Shown piece after piece: positions 6,351 through 14,497 of a DNA stretch of 18,504 nt. Positions within the stretch are counted from its first letter, which is position 1; every line of letters starts with the position of its first letter. Source of the stretch: Clostridiales bacterium (GTDB taxonomy: Bacteria; Bacillota; Clostridia; Oscillospirales; Oscillospiraceae); contig DPHR01000031.1 in assembly GCA_003522945.1 (NCBI GenBank), positions 8,153 to 26,656 of the forward strand. The letters are read 5' to 3'. Below the pieces are notes generated by a model. That model made no database searches. It was not told where the DNA came from and saw only the letters and a list, made by a program, of their open reading frames with translations. A program made the translations under genes and the position numbers.

Positions 6351-8828
6351 TTATAAATACCGGCCGGTGATGCTGTTTTTGTTGGCCTGAATTTCCTGCG
6401 GCGTTCCGGCCGCCACAATACGCCCGCCCGCGTCACCGCCGCCGGGCCCCATGTCGATCACGAAATCCGCGTTGCGGATCACGTCGAGGTCGTGCTCAAT
6501 GACGATAACGGTCGCGCCGTTATCGAGCAGCGCCTGAAAAACGCCGAGTAGCACCCGAACATCGAGCGGGTGCAGACCGATGGACGGTTCGTCGAACACG
6601 AAAACGGAATCCGTCTGCGTTTTGCCGATCTCGCTGGCCAGCTTCAGCCTCTGCGCCTCGCCGCCGGAGAGACTGGGCGTTTCCTCGCCCAGCGTGAGAT
6701 AGCCGAGGCCCAACTGCCGGAGAATGCCCAGCTTCTGGCTGACGGCTTTTCGGTCTTTGCAAAACTCCACGGCACTGTTCACGTCCATGTCCATGAGCTC
6801 GGGCAGCGACGCGCTCGCCCCCGCCTTGTTCGTGAGCTTTACATCATAGGCTTTGCGGGCATAGCGTGAGCCGCGGCAGTCCGGGCACGGGATGTTTACA
6901 TCCGGCAGGAACTGCACGTCGAGACTTACGACGCCTGTTCCGTCGCACCCGGGGCAGCGCAGAGAGCCGGTGTTATAGGAAAAGTCGCTCGCCTTATAGC
7001 CGCGCTCCTTTGCACCGGCAGACTGCGCGTATATTCTGCGCAGTTCGTCGTGTATGCCCGCGTAGGTGGCGACTGTGGAGCGGACGTTGATCCCGATGGG
7101 CGCGGCGTCGATGAGCTTGACGTGCGCGATCCCCTCCGCGTCGATGCTGCGGATGTGCTCCGGCAGTGTCTTGCCGTTGATGTGCGCGTCCAGCGCGGGG
7201 ACGAGGCTTTCCAGCACCATTGTGGTCTTGCCGGAGCCGGACATGCCGGTGACGACGGTGAGCCGCCCCTTGGGGAAACGCATCTCCAGCGGTTTCACGG
7301 TATGGATCTGTGCGGTCGAAAGACGAATGGCGCCGTTGGCAAAGAGCTCTTCTTTCCTCGCGCAGCGCCGCAGCCTTGTTTCCGCCGTCCCGGAGAGGAA
7401 CGGTCCGATCTGGGAGACGGGGTTTGCTTCGATCGCGGGGATCGTCCCTTCGGCGATGACATAGCCGCCCTTCGCGCCCGCCTCGGGCCCCATTTCGACG
7501 ATCCAGTCCGCTTCTTTCAGTATCTGCGTGTCGTGGTCCACGAGGATCACGGAGTTTCCGTCCGCCACGAGATCGTGCATCACGCCGGTCAGCCCCACGA
7601 TGTTCGAGGGATGCAGCCCGATGGACGGCTCGTCCAGCACATACAAAACGCCGGTCGTACGGTTGCGCACGGCGCGGGCCAGCTGCATCCGCTGCCTCTC
7701 GCCGGTGGAGAGCGTGGACGCCGAGCGATCGAGCGTCAGATAACCGAGGCCCAGATCCATCAGCCGCTTTGCCGTGCTCCCGAACGCTTCGCAGATGCTC
7801 TCCGCCATGGGCCGCATCTCCTCCGGCAGACTGCCGGGAACGCCCTGCACCCAGTCTACCAGTTCGGAGAGCGTCATGGCGCAGGCTTCGTCCAGCGAAA
7901 TACCCCGCAGCCTCGGCGCGCGGGCGGCGGAGGAAAGGCGCGTGCCGCCGCAGTCCGGGCAGACACTCTCTTTCAGAAACTTTTCCACGCGCTTCATGCC
8001 CTTTTCATCCTTGACCTTGGAAAGGGCATTTTCCACGGTGTAGACGGCGTTGAAATACGTGAAATCCAGATCTCCGGCCTGGCCAGTGTTTTTATTGTGG
8101 TAGAAGATGTGCTTTTTCTCCGCCGGGCCGTGGAACACGATATCCTTTTCTTTTTCCGTCAGCTCCCGGAAGGGTACGTCCGTGCGCACGCCCATCTCCC
8201 GGCAGATGTCCGTCATCAGCGACCACATCAGGCTGTTCCACGGGGCGACCGCGCCCTCGTCGATGGTAAGAGACTCGTCCGGCACGAGCGATGCCATGTC
8301 CACGGCGTGCACCGTTCCCGTGCCGCCGCACTTCTGGCAGGCACCCTGCGAATTGAACGCCAGTTCCTCGGCGGAGGGGGCGTAAAAATGCGCGCCGCAC
8401 TCCGGGCAGACAAGCTCCTTGCCCGCGGCGACGAGCAGAGAGGGCGGTACATAGTGTCCGTTCGGGCAGCGGTGGCTGGCAAGACGGGAATACATGAGCC
8501 GCAGGCTGTTCAAAAGCTCCGTCCCCGTGCCGAAGGTGCTGCGGATGCCCGGCACGCCGGGGCGCTGATGCAGCGCCAGTGCCGCGGGAACATACAGCAC
8601 CTCGTCCACGCTGGCTTTGGACGCCTGCGTCATGCGGCGGCGAGTGTAGGTGGAGAGCGCTTCAAGATAGCGGCGCGAACCCTCGGCATACAGCACGCCG
8701 AGCGATAGCGACGACTTGCCGGACCCGGACACGCCCGCAATGCCGACGATCTTTCCGAGCGGGATATCAACATCAATATTTTTGAGATTATGGACTTTCG
8801 CCCCGCGGATCAGCATTTTATCGATCAT
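6351..8828 (-). CDS. UvrA-like ABC protein, short UvrA2/DrrC type
   Basis: This soluble tandem ABC ATPase (825 aa) is related to excinuclease subunit UvrA. Both nucleotide-binding domains are complete: Walker A GVSGSGKSS (about 32-40) and GMSGSGKTT, signatures LSTGERQR and LSGGEAQR, and Walker B sites each ending LDEPSIGLH or FDEPSIGLH. Several CxxC pairs are present, including a CPGC...CPDC finger in the second half. Canonical UvrA is about 940 aa; here the stretch after the first Walker A is short and most of the UvrB-binding region seems missing. That fits the UvrA2/DrrC class linked to resistance to DNA-binding drugs rather than housekeeping repair. An ATG at 8915 extends the frame but lies on the predicted -10 and has no Shine-Dalgarno; 8828 has GGAG about 11 nt upstream and starts at the conserved MIDK...IRGAKVHNL. 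Confidence 0.85.
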   Translation of the reverse strand: MIDKMLIRGAKVHNLKNIDVDIPLGKIVGIAGVSGSGKSSLSLGVLYAEGSRRYLEALSTYTRRRMTQASKASVDEVLYVPAALALHQRPGVPGIRSTFGTGTELLNSLRLMYSRLASHRCPNGHYVPPSLLVAAGKELVCPECGAHFYAPSAEELAFNSQGACQKCGGTGTVHAVDMASLVPDESLTIDEGAVAPWNSLMWSLMTDICREMGVRTDVPFRELTEKEKDIVFHGPAEKKHIFYHNKNTGQAGDLDFTYFNAVYTVENALSKVKDEKGMKRVEKFLKESVCPDCGGTRLSSAARAPRLRGISLDEACAMTLSELVDWVQGVPGSLPEEMRPMAESICEAFGSTAKRLMDLGLGYLTLDRSASTLSTGERQRMQLARAVRNRTTGVLYVLDEPSIGLHPSNIVGLTGVMHDLVADGNSVILVDHDTQILKEADWIVEMGPEAGAKGGYVIAEGTIPAIEANPVSQIGPFLSGTAETRLRRCARKEELFANGAIRLSTAQIHTVKPLEMRFPKGRLTVVTGMSGSGKTTMVLESLVPALDAHINGKTLPEHIRSIDAEGIAHVKLIDAAPIGINVRSTVATYAGIHDELRRIYAQSAGAKERGYKASDFSYNTGSLRCPGCDGTGVVSLDVQFLPDVNIPCPDCRGSRYARKAYDVKLTNKAGASASLPELMDMDVNSAVEFCKDRKAVSQKLGILRQLGLGYLTLGEETPSLSGGEAQRLKLASEIGKTQTDSVFVFDEPSIGLHPLDVRVLLGVFQALLDNGATVIVIEHDLDVIRNADFVIDMGPGGGDAGGRIVAAGTPQEIQANKNSITGRYL

Positions 8829-8902
8829 GGTTTTTTTTACTCCGGTTTTATGCTTTTTCAAACTATGCCTTCCGATTTTCGGCAAACTCTTTTCAAACGA
8901 GC

Positions 8903-8926
8903 TGACATTTGTCATTGTACCATGAC
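8903..8926 (-). promoter_or_regulatory. Extended -10 promoter of the uvrA-like gene with overlapping inverted repeats
   Basis: On the minus strand TGG-TACAAT (8922-8914) is an extended -10 and no good -35 is visible; the start point would be near 8907. Two inverted repeats overlap it: GTCAT, 6 nt, ATGAC (8911-8926) and TGACA, 2 nt, TGTCA (8903-8914). They share half-sites and look like a repressor operator, but the regulator is unknown. Confidence 0.5.
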
Positions 8927-9042
8927 GCTGCCGGAAAGAACAGGCACTTTTTTCGGAAAGCGTGCTCCCCTCTTCCTGCTATTTGTTCTCCGGGGAAGCT
9001 TTACGTGTTTTTGAAGGAATTGTTAACATTTAAAATCACCTC

Positions 9043-9070
9043 TTGCAATCTGAATTTAGCCTGCTACAAT
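9043..9070 (+). promoter_or_regulatory. Promoter of the marR-ABC exporter operon
   Basis: TTGCAA (9043-9048, 4 of 6), a 16-nt spacer and TACAAT (9065-9070, 5 of 6). The start point is predicted near 9077, about 31 nt before the TTG start of marR. Confidence 0.6.
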
Positions 9071-9087
9071 ATGCGTAGCTTGCTACG
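9063..9087 (+). promoter_or_regulatory. Probable MarR operator
   Basis: Three half-sites alternate in orientation: GCTAC (9063-9067), GTAGC (9075-9079), GCTAC (9082-9086). The last two form a perfect CGTAGC-TT-GCTACG palindrome, and the first two form GCTAC, 7 nt, GTAGC. Together they cover the -10 and start point, as expected for an autorepressing MarR protein. The regulator assignment is inferred from position. Confidence 0.55.
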
Positions 9088-9107
9088 TAAATTGGGGAGG
9101 TGAGGAG

Positions 9108-9557
9108 TTGATCACGTTTGGCCGCGTCTTCCGCAGTCTGGACTGTGCGCTGGGACGGTACATGGATCAGGCTCTTTCGGGGATGGATCTGACCTTTTCG
9201 CAGGGACACATCATGGGGTATCTTGCTCACTGTGATACGCCGCCATGCGCCAAGGACATTGAAGACCGGTTTCATTTAAGCCACCCCACCGTATCTGGGC
9301 TGCTGTCCCGTCTGGAAAAGAAGGAATTCATCGCCCTGCGGGAGGATCCCGACGACCGGCGGCGAAAACTGGTTTACATTTTGCCCAAAGGCCGGCAGTG
9401 CAATGAGACCATGGCCGCCGTGATACAAAACGGCGATAAGAAGCTTCTGGAGGGCTTCACTCCGGAGGAAACGGCGCAGTTCCTGAATTTTCTTTTTCGG
9501 GCACTGCACAATGTGTCTCCGGATTTTGATCCGAAAAAGGAGGAATCGCAAGAATGA
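9108..9557 (+). CDS. MarR-family transcriptional regulator
   Basis: This 149-aa winged-helix DNA-binding protein is of typical MarR size. The HTH lies at about residues 46-72 (IEDRFHLSHPTVSGLLSRLE), followed by the wing with the family-typical DPDDRRRKLVY (80-90). The C-terminal helices for dimerisation follow. The start is TTG, 7 nt after a strong GGGGAGG; an ATG start here would require losing the N-terminal helix. The stop overlaps the first exporter gene as ATGA, so the genes are one operon. It most likely represses the exporter and releases when a toxic compound binds. A palindrome on the promoter fits autoregulation. Confidence 0.9.
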   Translation: MITFGRVFRSLDCALGRYMDQALSGMDLTFSQGHIMGYLAHCDTPPCAKDIEDRFHLSHPTVSGLLSRLEKKEFIALREDPDDRRRKLVYILPKGRQCNETMAAVIQNGDKKLLEGFTPEETAQFLNFLFRALHNVSPDFDPKKEESQE

Positions 9558-11299
9558 TAAAGCGTTTCGCCCAGTGCCTGCGCGAGTATAAGTGGACGGC
9601 ACTGGTCAGCCCCGTCTGTATGATCGGCGAGGTCGCCATGGAGGTAACGATCCCTCTGGTCATGGCAGATCTCTATGACTACGGCATCGCCATGAGCAAT
9701 ATGACCGTTGTCTGGCAGAAGGCCCTGCAGCTGCTGCTGTGCGCGCTGGCGTCCCTGCTTTTCGGCTGCCTGTCCGCAGACTATGCGTCCAAGGCCGCCA
9801 CCGGCTTTGCGAGGAATCTGCGCCACGACATGTATTACCGTGTGCAGGATTTCAGCTTTTCCAACATCGACAAGTTCTCTTCGGCCTCGATCGTCACAAG
9901 GCTGACCTCCGATGTCGCCACCATTCAGATGGCATTCCAGATGATGATCCGCATGGCCATCCGCTGCCCGATGATGCTCATTCTCGCAACGGTATCCTCC
10001 CTGCGCATCAGCCCGAAGCTCAGCACCGTATACTTCATCGCCATCCCGCTTCTGGCGCTTGTATTGCTGGGCATCATTCCTCTGGTTTTCAGAATCTTCG
10101 ATCGGGTATTCAAGACCTATGACCGGCTGAACACCGTTGTGCAGGAAAATGTTCACGGCATCCGGGTCGTCAAGAGCTTTGTTCGGGAGGACAAGGAAGT
10201 CAGCAAGTTTGAGTCCATTTCCAAGGCCATCTACGATGATTTCTGCAAAGCGGAGCACATTCTGGCGGTCAACGCTCCGGCCATGCAGATCTGCGTATAT
10301 TCCTGTATCCTGGTCATTTCCTGGGTGGGCGCCAAGATGGTGGTCGCCTCCGGCAACAACGCGGCGCTGGGACTGACCACCGGCGAGCTCAGTTCCATGT
10401 TTACCTATACCACCCAGATCCTCAGCAGTCTGATGATGCTTTCCATGGTTTTCGTTATGGTCACCATGGCGCAGGCTCCCCTGCGCCGCTGCTATGAGAT
10501 CCTGACAGAGAAACCGGATCTGACCTCTCCCGAAAACGCCGTCCGTGATGTGCCCGACGGCTCCATCGACTTTGAGAATGTTTCCTTCCGCTACTCACAG
10601 AAGGCCAAGCGGCCCGCGCTGCAGGATGTGGATCTGCACATCCCCAGCGGCTCCACCGTCGGCATACTGGGCGCCACCGGTTCCTCCAAGAGCACGCTGG
10701 TGCAGCTGATCCCCAGATTGTACGATGCGACCGAGGGAAGCGTCCGGGTCGGCGGCATAGATGTAAAGGATTACGATCTGGAGGTCCTCCGGGACAACGT
10801 GGCTATGGTTTTGCAGAAGAACACGCTGTTCTCCGGCTCCATCAAGGAAAATCTGCGCTGGGGCAATGCCGGCGCCACGGACGAGGAACTGGTTCACGCC
10901 TGCAAACTGGCCTGCGCCGATGAATTCATCACCGGCTTCCCCGACGGCTACGATACCCATATCGAGCAGGGCGGCAGCAACGTTTCCGGCGGTCAGAAGC
11001 AGCGCCTGTGCATCGCCCGCGCTCTGCTGAAAAAGCCGAAGATCCTGATCCTGGACGATTCCACCTCTGCCGTGGATACGCACACGGACGCCATGATCCG
11101 CAAGGCCTTTAAAGAAGAGATCCCCGGTACGACCAAGCTGATCATTGCGCAGCGGATATCCTCCATTCAGGATTCGGATATCATCATCGTTATGGAAAAC
11201 GGTCACGTCGCCTGCGTCGGCGACCACGAGACCCTGATGAAAAGCTCCGAATTCTATCGGGGCATCTATAAATCGCAGCAGAAAGGAAGTGAGGACTGA
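9554..11299 (+). CDS. Heterodimeric ABC exporter, subunit with degenerate ATP site
   Basis: This 581-aa half-transporter has six membrane segments (about 15-305) fused to one nucleotide-binding domain (about 338-570). It should pair with the next gene product to export drugs or lipids, as in LmrCD, BmrCD and TM287/288. The ATPase motifs are non-canonical: Walker A GATGSSKS (373-380) has Ser where Gly is usual, the Walker B residue is D502 instead of catalytic Glu (ILILDD), and the switch His is Q533 (IIAQRIS). The signature VSGGQ (477-481) is intact and would complete the active site with the partner. This split is typical of heterodimeric exporters and is not decay. The start overlaps the marR stop by 4 nt. 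The substrate cannot be read from sequence. Confidence 0.92.
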   Translation: MIKRFAQCLREYKWTALVSPVCMIGEVAMEVTIPLVMADLYDYGIAMSNMTVVWQKALQLLLCALASLLFGCLSADYASKAATGFARNLRHDMYYRVQDFSFSNIDKFSSASIVTRLTSDVATIQMAFQMMIRMAIRCPMMLILATVSSLRISPKLSTVYFIAIPLLALVLLGIIPLVFRIFDRVFKTYDRLNTVVQENVHGIRVVKSFVREDKEVSKFESISKAIYDDFCKAEHILAVNAPAMQICVYSCILVISWVGAKMVVASGNNAALGLTTGELSSMFTYTTQILSSLMMLSMVFVMVTMAQAPLRRCYEILTEKPDLTSPENAVRDVPDGSIDFENVSFRYSQKAKRPALQDVDLHIPSGSTVGILGATGSSKSTLVQLIPRLYDATEGSVRVGGIDVKDYDLEVLRDNVAMVLQKNTLFSGSIKENLRWGNAGATDEELVHACKLACADEFITGFPDGYDTHIEQGGSNVSGGQKQRLCIARALLKKPKILILDDSTSAVDTHTDAMIRKAFKEEIPGTTKLIIAQRISSIQDSDIIIVMENGHVACVGDHETLMKSSEFYRGIYKSQQKGSED

Positions 11300-13200
11300 T
11301 GGCAGGTCCCGGCAGAATGCGCGGCGACGGCCGCAAGGCAGCCAATCCCGGAAAAACCCTTTTGCGGCTGCTCAGCTATATGAAAAAGTACATCCCGCTG
11401 CTGGTTTTCGTCTTTCTGTGCATCATCGCCACATCGGTAGCGCAGGCGCAGGGCAGCCGTGCCCTTGGCCCTCTGGTCGATGACTATATCCTGCCCATGG
11501 TGGCAAACGGCTCCACGGATTTCGGCCCGCTGAAAGCCTATCTTGTGAAGCTCGGCTGCATTTTCGGCTTCGGTATTCTCGGCACCTTCCTCTTCAACTA
11601 TCTGATGGTCGGCGTTACCCAGGGCGTTCAAAAGACCATCCGGGACGACCTCTTCGCCAAGATGCAGCGTCTCCCCCTGCGCTACTTTGACAGCCACGCC
11701 GCCGGAGACATCATGTCGCGCTATACCAGCGACATCGACACGCTGCGGCAGGTGATCTCCCAGTCCATTCCGCAGTGCGTGTCCTCCGCCGTGACGCTGG
11801 TGGTCGTGCTGTGGAATCTGATCGACACCTCCTGGATTTTGACGCTCGTCATGTTCTTTACCGTGGGGCTGATCATCTATGTGACCAAAGTGCTGGCAGG
11901 CAAGTCCGCAGGCTTTTTCATCGGCCAGCAGCGGGCTCTGGGCACGGTAAACGGTTATATCGAAGAGATGATATCCGGCCAGAAGGTCGTCAAGATCTTC
12001 AACCACGAGGAGGTGTGCAAGGAAGATTTTGATAAGCTCAACGAGGAGCTTCGGGTCAACGCCTACAGCGCCGGAAAATTTTCCAATATGCTCGGCCCCA
12101 TCAACAACAATCTTGGCTATGTGCAGTATGCGGTGCTGGCAGTCGTCGGCGGGCTGCTGTGCGTTTCGTCCGGCAGCTCTCTGCTGACGCTGGGCAATCT
12201 GATGGCCTTCATGGTGCTCTCGCGCAGCTTCAATATGCCTATCTCCCAGATCTCCAACCAGATCAACGCCATCGTCATGGCCCTGGCGGGCGCCGAGCGC
12301 ATCTTCGCTCTGATGGATGAGGAGCCCGAGCAGGATGAAGGCTATGTGACGCTTGTCAACGCCCATGTGGATCCGGACGGAACGATCCATGAATGCCCCG
12401 AACACACCGGTCACTGGGCCTGGAAATATCCCCATCGGACGGACGGCACCGTGACCTACACGGAGCTGAAGGGCGACATCACCATGGAGGATGTGGACTT
12501 TGGCTATGTGCCGGGCAAGACCGTGCTGCATGACGTGACGCTCTATGCCCATCCCGGGCAGAAGATCGCCTTTGTGGGCGCTACCGGCGCGGGCAAGACC
12601 ACGATCACAAACCTCATCAACCGGTTTTACGACATTGCCGACGGCAAGATCCGCTACGACGGCATCAACGTCAACAAGATCGCCAAGCCCGATCTGCGGC
12701 ATTCCCTCGGAATCGTGCTTCAGGAGACCAATCTGTTCACCGGCACGGTCATGGATAACATTCGCTACGGCAAACTGGATGCCACCGATGAAGAGTGCAT
12801 CCGGGCCGCCAAGCTCGCCAATGCGGACGATTTTATAACCCGTCTGCCCGACGGCTACAACACCATGCTGACGGCAAACGGCGGCAGCCTTTCCCAGGGG
12901 CAGCGGCAGCTGATCGCCATCGCCCGCGCAGCCGTGGCCGATCCCCCCGTCATGATCCTGGACGAGGCCACTTCCTCCATCGACACCCATACGGAAGCGC
13001 TGGTGCAGGCCGGCATGGATGCTTTGATGAAGGAGCGCACGGTGTTCGTTATCGCCCATCGGCTGTCCACGGTCCGCAACTCCGACTGCATCATGGTCCT
13101 CGACCACGGCCGCATCATTGAGCGCGGCACCCACGATGACCTGATCGCCCAGCGAGGCACCTATTACCAGCTCTATACGGGCGCCTTCGAGCTGGACTGA
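11299..13200 (+). CDS. Heterodimeric ABC exporter, catalytic subunit
   Basis: This 633-aa half-transporter is the partner of the preceding gene, whose stop it overlaps by one base (TGATG). Transmembrane segments occupy about 30-320 and the nucleotide-binding domain about 394-625. Walker A GATGAGKT (427-434), Walker B VMILDE with catalytic E556, and switch H587 (IAHRLS) are canonical. Its signature is LSQGQ (531-535), so the site it completes with subunit 1 is the weak one. A polar insertion (about 345-392, containing GHWAWKYPHR) lies between the membrane part and the ATPase and is longer than the usual linker. The family is multidrug/lipid exporters of the LmrD/TM288 kind. A terminator follows about 60 nt downstream. 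Confidence 0.93.
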   Translation: MAGPGRMRGDGRKAANPGKTLLRLLSYMKKYIPLLVFVFLCIIATSVAQAQGSRALGPLVDDYILPMVANGSTDFGPLKAYLVKLGCIFGFGILGTFLFNYLMVGVTQGVQKTIRDDLFAKMQRLPLRYFDSHAAGDIMSRYTSDIDTLRQVISQSIPQCVSSAVTLVVVLWNLIDTSWILTLVMFFTVGLIIYVTKVLAGKSAGFFIGQQRALGTVNGYIEEMISGQKVVKIFNHEEVCKEDFDKLNEELRVNAYSAGKFSNMLGPINNNLGYVQYAVLAVVGGLLCVSSGSSLLTLGNLMAFMVLSRSFNMPISQISNQINAIVMALAGAERIFALMDEEPEQDEGYVTLVNAHVDPDGTIHECPEHTGHWAWKYPHRTDGTVTYTELKGDITMEDVDFGYVPGKTVLHDVTLYAHPGQKIAFVGATGAGKTTITNLINRFYDIADGKIRYDGINVNKIAKPDLRHSLGIVLQETNLFTGTVMDNIRYGKLDATDEECIRAAKLANADDFITRLPDGYNTMLTANGGSLSQGQRQLIAIARAAVADPPVMILDEATSSIDTHTEALVQAGMDALMKERTVFVIAHRLSTVRNSDCIMVLDHGRIIERGTHDDLIAQRGTYYQLYTGAFELD

Positions 13201-13259
13201 TCTCCGAAAGGCTGTCGAAGCCGGAACAGGCGATCCGTGCGGCAGATGCAGCAAAATTT

Positions 13260-13296
13260 AATAGGACTGTCGCTTTACTGTGTCAGTCCTATTTTT
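13260..13296 (+). terminator. Terminator of the marR-ABC operon
   Basis: A perfect 10-bp stem, AATAGGACTG (13260-13269) / CAGTCCTATT (13284-13293), with a 14-nt loop is followed by a run of five T (13292-13296). It lies 60 nt past the second exporter gene and separates it from ogt. Confidence 0.85.
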
Positions 13297-13377
13297 CGAT
13301 TTTCTATATCCGCCCGGCGGCGCGATTCCGGAAAGGAAAGGCCATAAGCCGAAAACAGAAAACGGAGGAAAAAACCA

Positions 13378-13929
13378 ATGGCAAATAACACGGCTGCGGT
13401 TTTCACCCGGCATTATGACTCTCCGATGGGCCGCATCCTGCTCGCGGCGGACGAAATCGGTCTGCGGGGCCTGTGGTTTGACGGTCAAAAGTACTTTGCC
13501 CGCGATCTGCCGGAAAAACGCATCGAGCAGGAAACGCACGCCCTTGCCGAGGCCAGGCGCTGGCTGGACGTATACTTTACCGGCAAAGAACCGGACTTTC
13601 TGCCGCCGCTGCACCCCATCGGCTCGGCGTTCCGCCAGGCCGTATGGACAATGCTTCTGCAGATCCCCTACGGGCATACCACGACCTACGGCGAGATCGC
13701 GCGGCACCTGGCCGGGACGGCGGGTCTTTCGCGGATGTCCGCGCAGGCCGTCGGCGGCGCCGTCGGGCATAACGAAATATCGATCATCATTCCCTGCCAC
13801 CGCGTTGTCGGCACAAGCGGCAGTCTGACCGGGTACGCCGGAGGGATCGAAAGAAAAGTGAAGCTGCTGGAACTGGAACGGGCCGATATGACCGGATTTT
13901 TTGTGCCGAAGAAAGGAACGGCACTGTGA
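13378..13929 (+). CDS. ogt: Methylated-DNA--protein-cysteine methyltransferase
   Basis: This 183-aa suicide repair protein moves alkyl groups from O6-alkylguanine (and O4-alkylthymine) in DNA to its own cysteine. The active-site motif IIPCHRV places the acceptor at Cys140. YGEIARHLA (about 104-112) and SAQAVGGAVGHN (121-132) form the DNA-binding winged helix. The Asn of that helix is followed by Glu rather than the common Pro. There is no N-terminal Ada domain, so it is the constitutive Ogt type by domain content. The start has GGAGG 9 nt upstream. It stands alone after the exporter terminator; no clear promoter was recognised in 13297-13377. Its position beside a UvrA-like protein and an exporter suggests a link to DNA-damaging compounds, which is inference. 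Confidence 0.93.
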   Translation: MANNTAAVFTRHYDSPMGRILLAADEIGLRGLWFDGQKYFARDLPEKRIEQETHALAEARRWLDVYFTGKEPDFLPPLHPIGSAFRQAVWTMLLQIPYGHTTTYGEIARHLAGTAGLSRMSAQAVGGAVGHNEISIIIPCHRVVGTSGSLTGYAGGIERKVKLLELERADMTGFFVPKKGTAL

Positions 13930-14007
13930 TCGGGCCGTAATGCAGCAGGCCTTCGCCGCAGTGACACACTACACCGAAAATTTGTGGTGCGCATTTTCTC
14001 TCCGTTG

Positions 14008-14016
14008 TGGTACAAT
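14008..14016 (+). promoter_or_regulatory. Extended -10 promoter of the phosphatase gene
   Basis: TGG-TACAAT (14008-14016) is the same extended -10 as before the uvrA-like gene. No good -35 is seen. TTGTGGT occurs at 13982-13988 and again at 14005-14011, 23 bp apart, and may be a binding site. Confidence 0.45.
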
Positions 14017-14045
14017 AGGCGCATTGAAACAAAACGGAGAACACC

Positions 14046-14495
14046 ATGACGAGGATACTTTTTATCTGCCACGGCAACATCTGCCGCAGCCCGATGGCGG
14101 AATATGTGATGAAGGATCTTGTATCGAAGGCCGGCCGGGCAGACGAATTTTTCATCGCATCCGCGGCGACGAGCCGTGAGGAGCTCGGAAACGGCGTTTA
14201 TCCCCCGGCACGGCAAAAGCTCGCCGAGCACGGCATCCCATGTGCCGGTCACGCCGCGCGGCAGATCACGCCGAAGGATTATGTTAACTTTGATCTCCTC
14301 ATCGGCATGGATGAGGAGATCATCCGAAACATGCGGCGCGTTTTCTCCGGCGATCCGGAGGGCAAAGTCTCTCTCCTGCTCGACCACGCCGGGCGCGGCG
14401 GGAACGTCGCCGATCCGTGGTACACGGGCGATTTTGAAGCGACCTGGCGTGACGTGAACGATGGCTGCCGCGCACTGCTCTGCGAGCTGAGTTAA
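14046..14495 (+). CDS. Low-molecular-weight protein tyrosine phosphatase
   Basis: This 149-aa cytosolic phosphatase would remove phosphate from protein tyrosine (possibly arginine) residues. The N-terminal P-loop C8-H-G-N-I-C-R14-S15 gives the nucleophile Cys and the phosphate-binding Arg, and D123-P-W-Y provides the general acid near the C-terminus. Length and motif placement match the LMW-PTP family. The second Cys (Cys13) in the loop is common in the family and may protect against oxidation. GGAG lies 6 nt before the ATG. It appears to be a single-gene unit behind an extended -10 promoter. An arsenate reductase role is less likely because the D-P-W/Y motif of tyrosine phosphatases is intact. 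Partner kinase and substrate are not in the window. Confidence 0.9.
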   Translation: MTRILFICHGNICRSPMAEYVMKDLVSKAGRADEFFIASAATSREELGNGVYPPARQKLAEHGIPCAGHAARQITPKDYVNFDLLIGMDEEIIRNMRRVFSGDPEGKVSLLLDHAGRGGNVADPWYTGDFEATWRDVNDGCRALLCELS

Positions 14496-14497
14496 AT

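Noticed and set aside
6351..8828. Housekeeping UvrA of nucleotide excision repair
   Set aside because: It is over 100 residues shorter than canonical UvrA, with the UvrB-binding region largely absent, and no uvrB is nearby. The UvrA2/DrrC class fits better.
8829..8915. N-terminal extension of the UvrA-like protein from ATG 8915
   Set aside because: The ATG lies on the predicted -10, there is no ribosome site, and the 29 extra residues do not resemble UvrA proteins. The family start is at 8828.
9554..11299. Degenerate ATPase motifs as a sign of a pseudogene
   Set aside because: The frame is full length and coupled to its neighbours, and the Asp/Gln replacements are those expected for the degenerate site of heterodimeric exporters.
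14046..14495. Arsenate reductase
   Set aside because: The P-loop could fit, but the D-P-W-Y acid motif and the absence of ars genes favour a tyrosine phosphatase.
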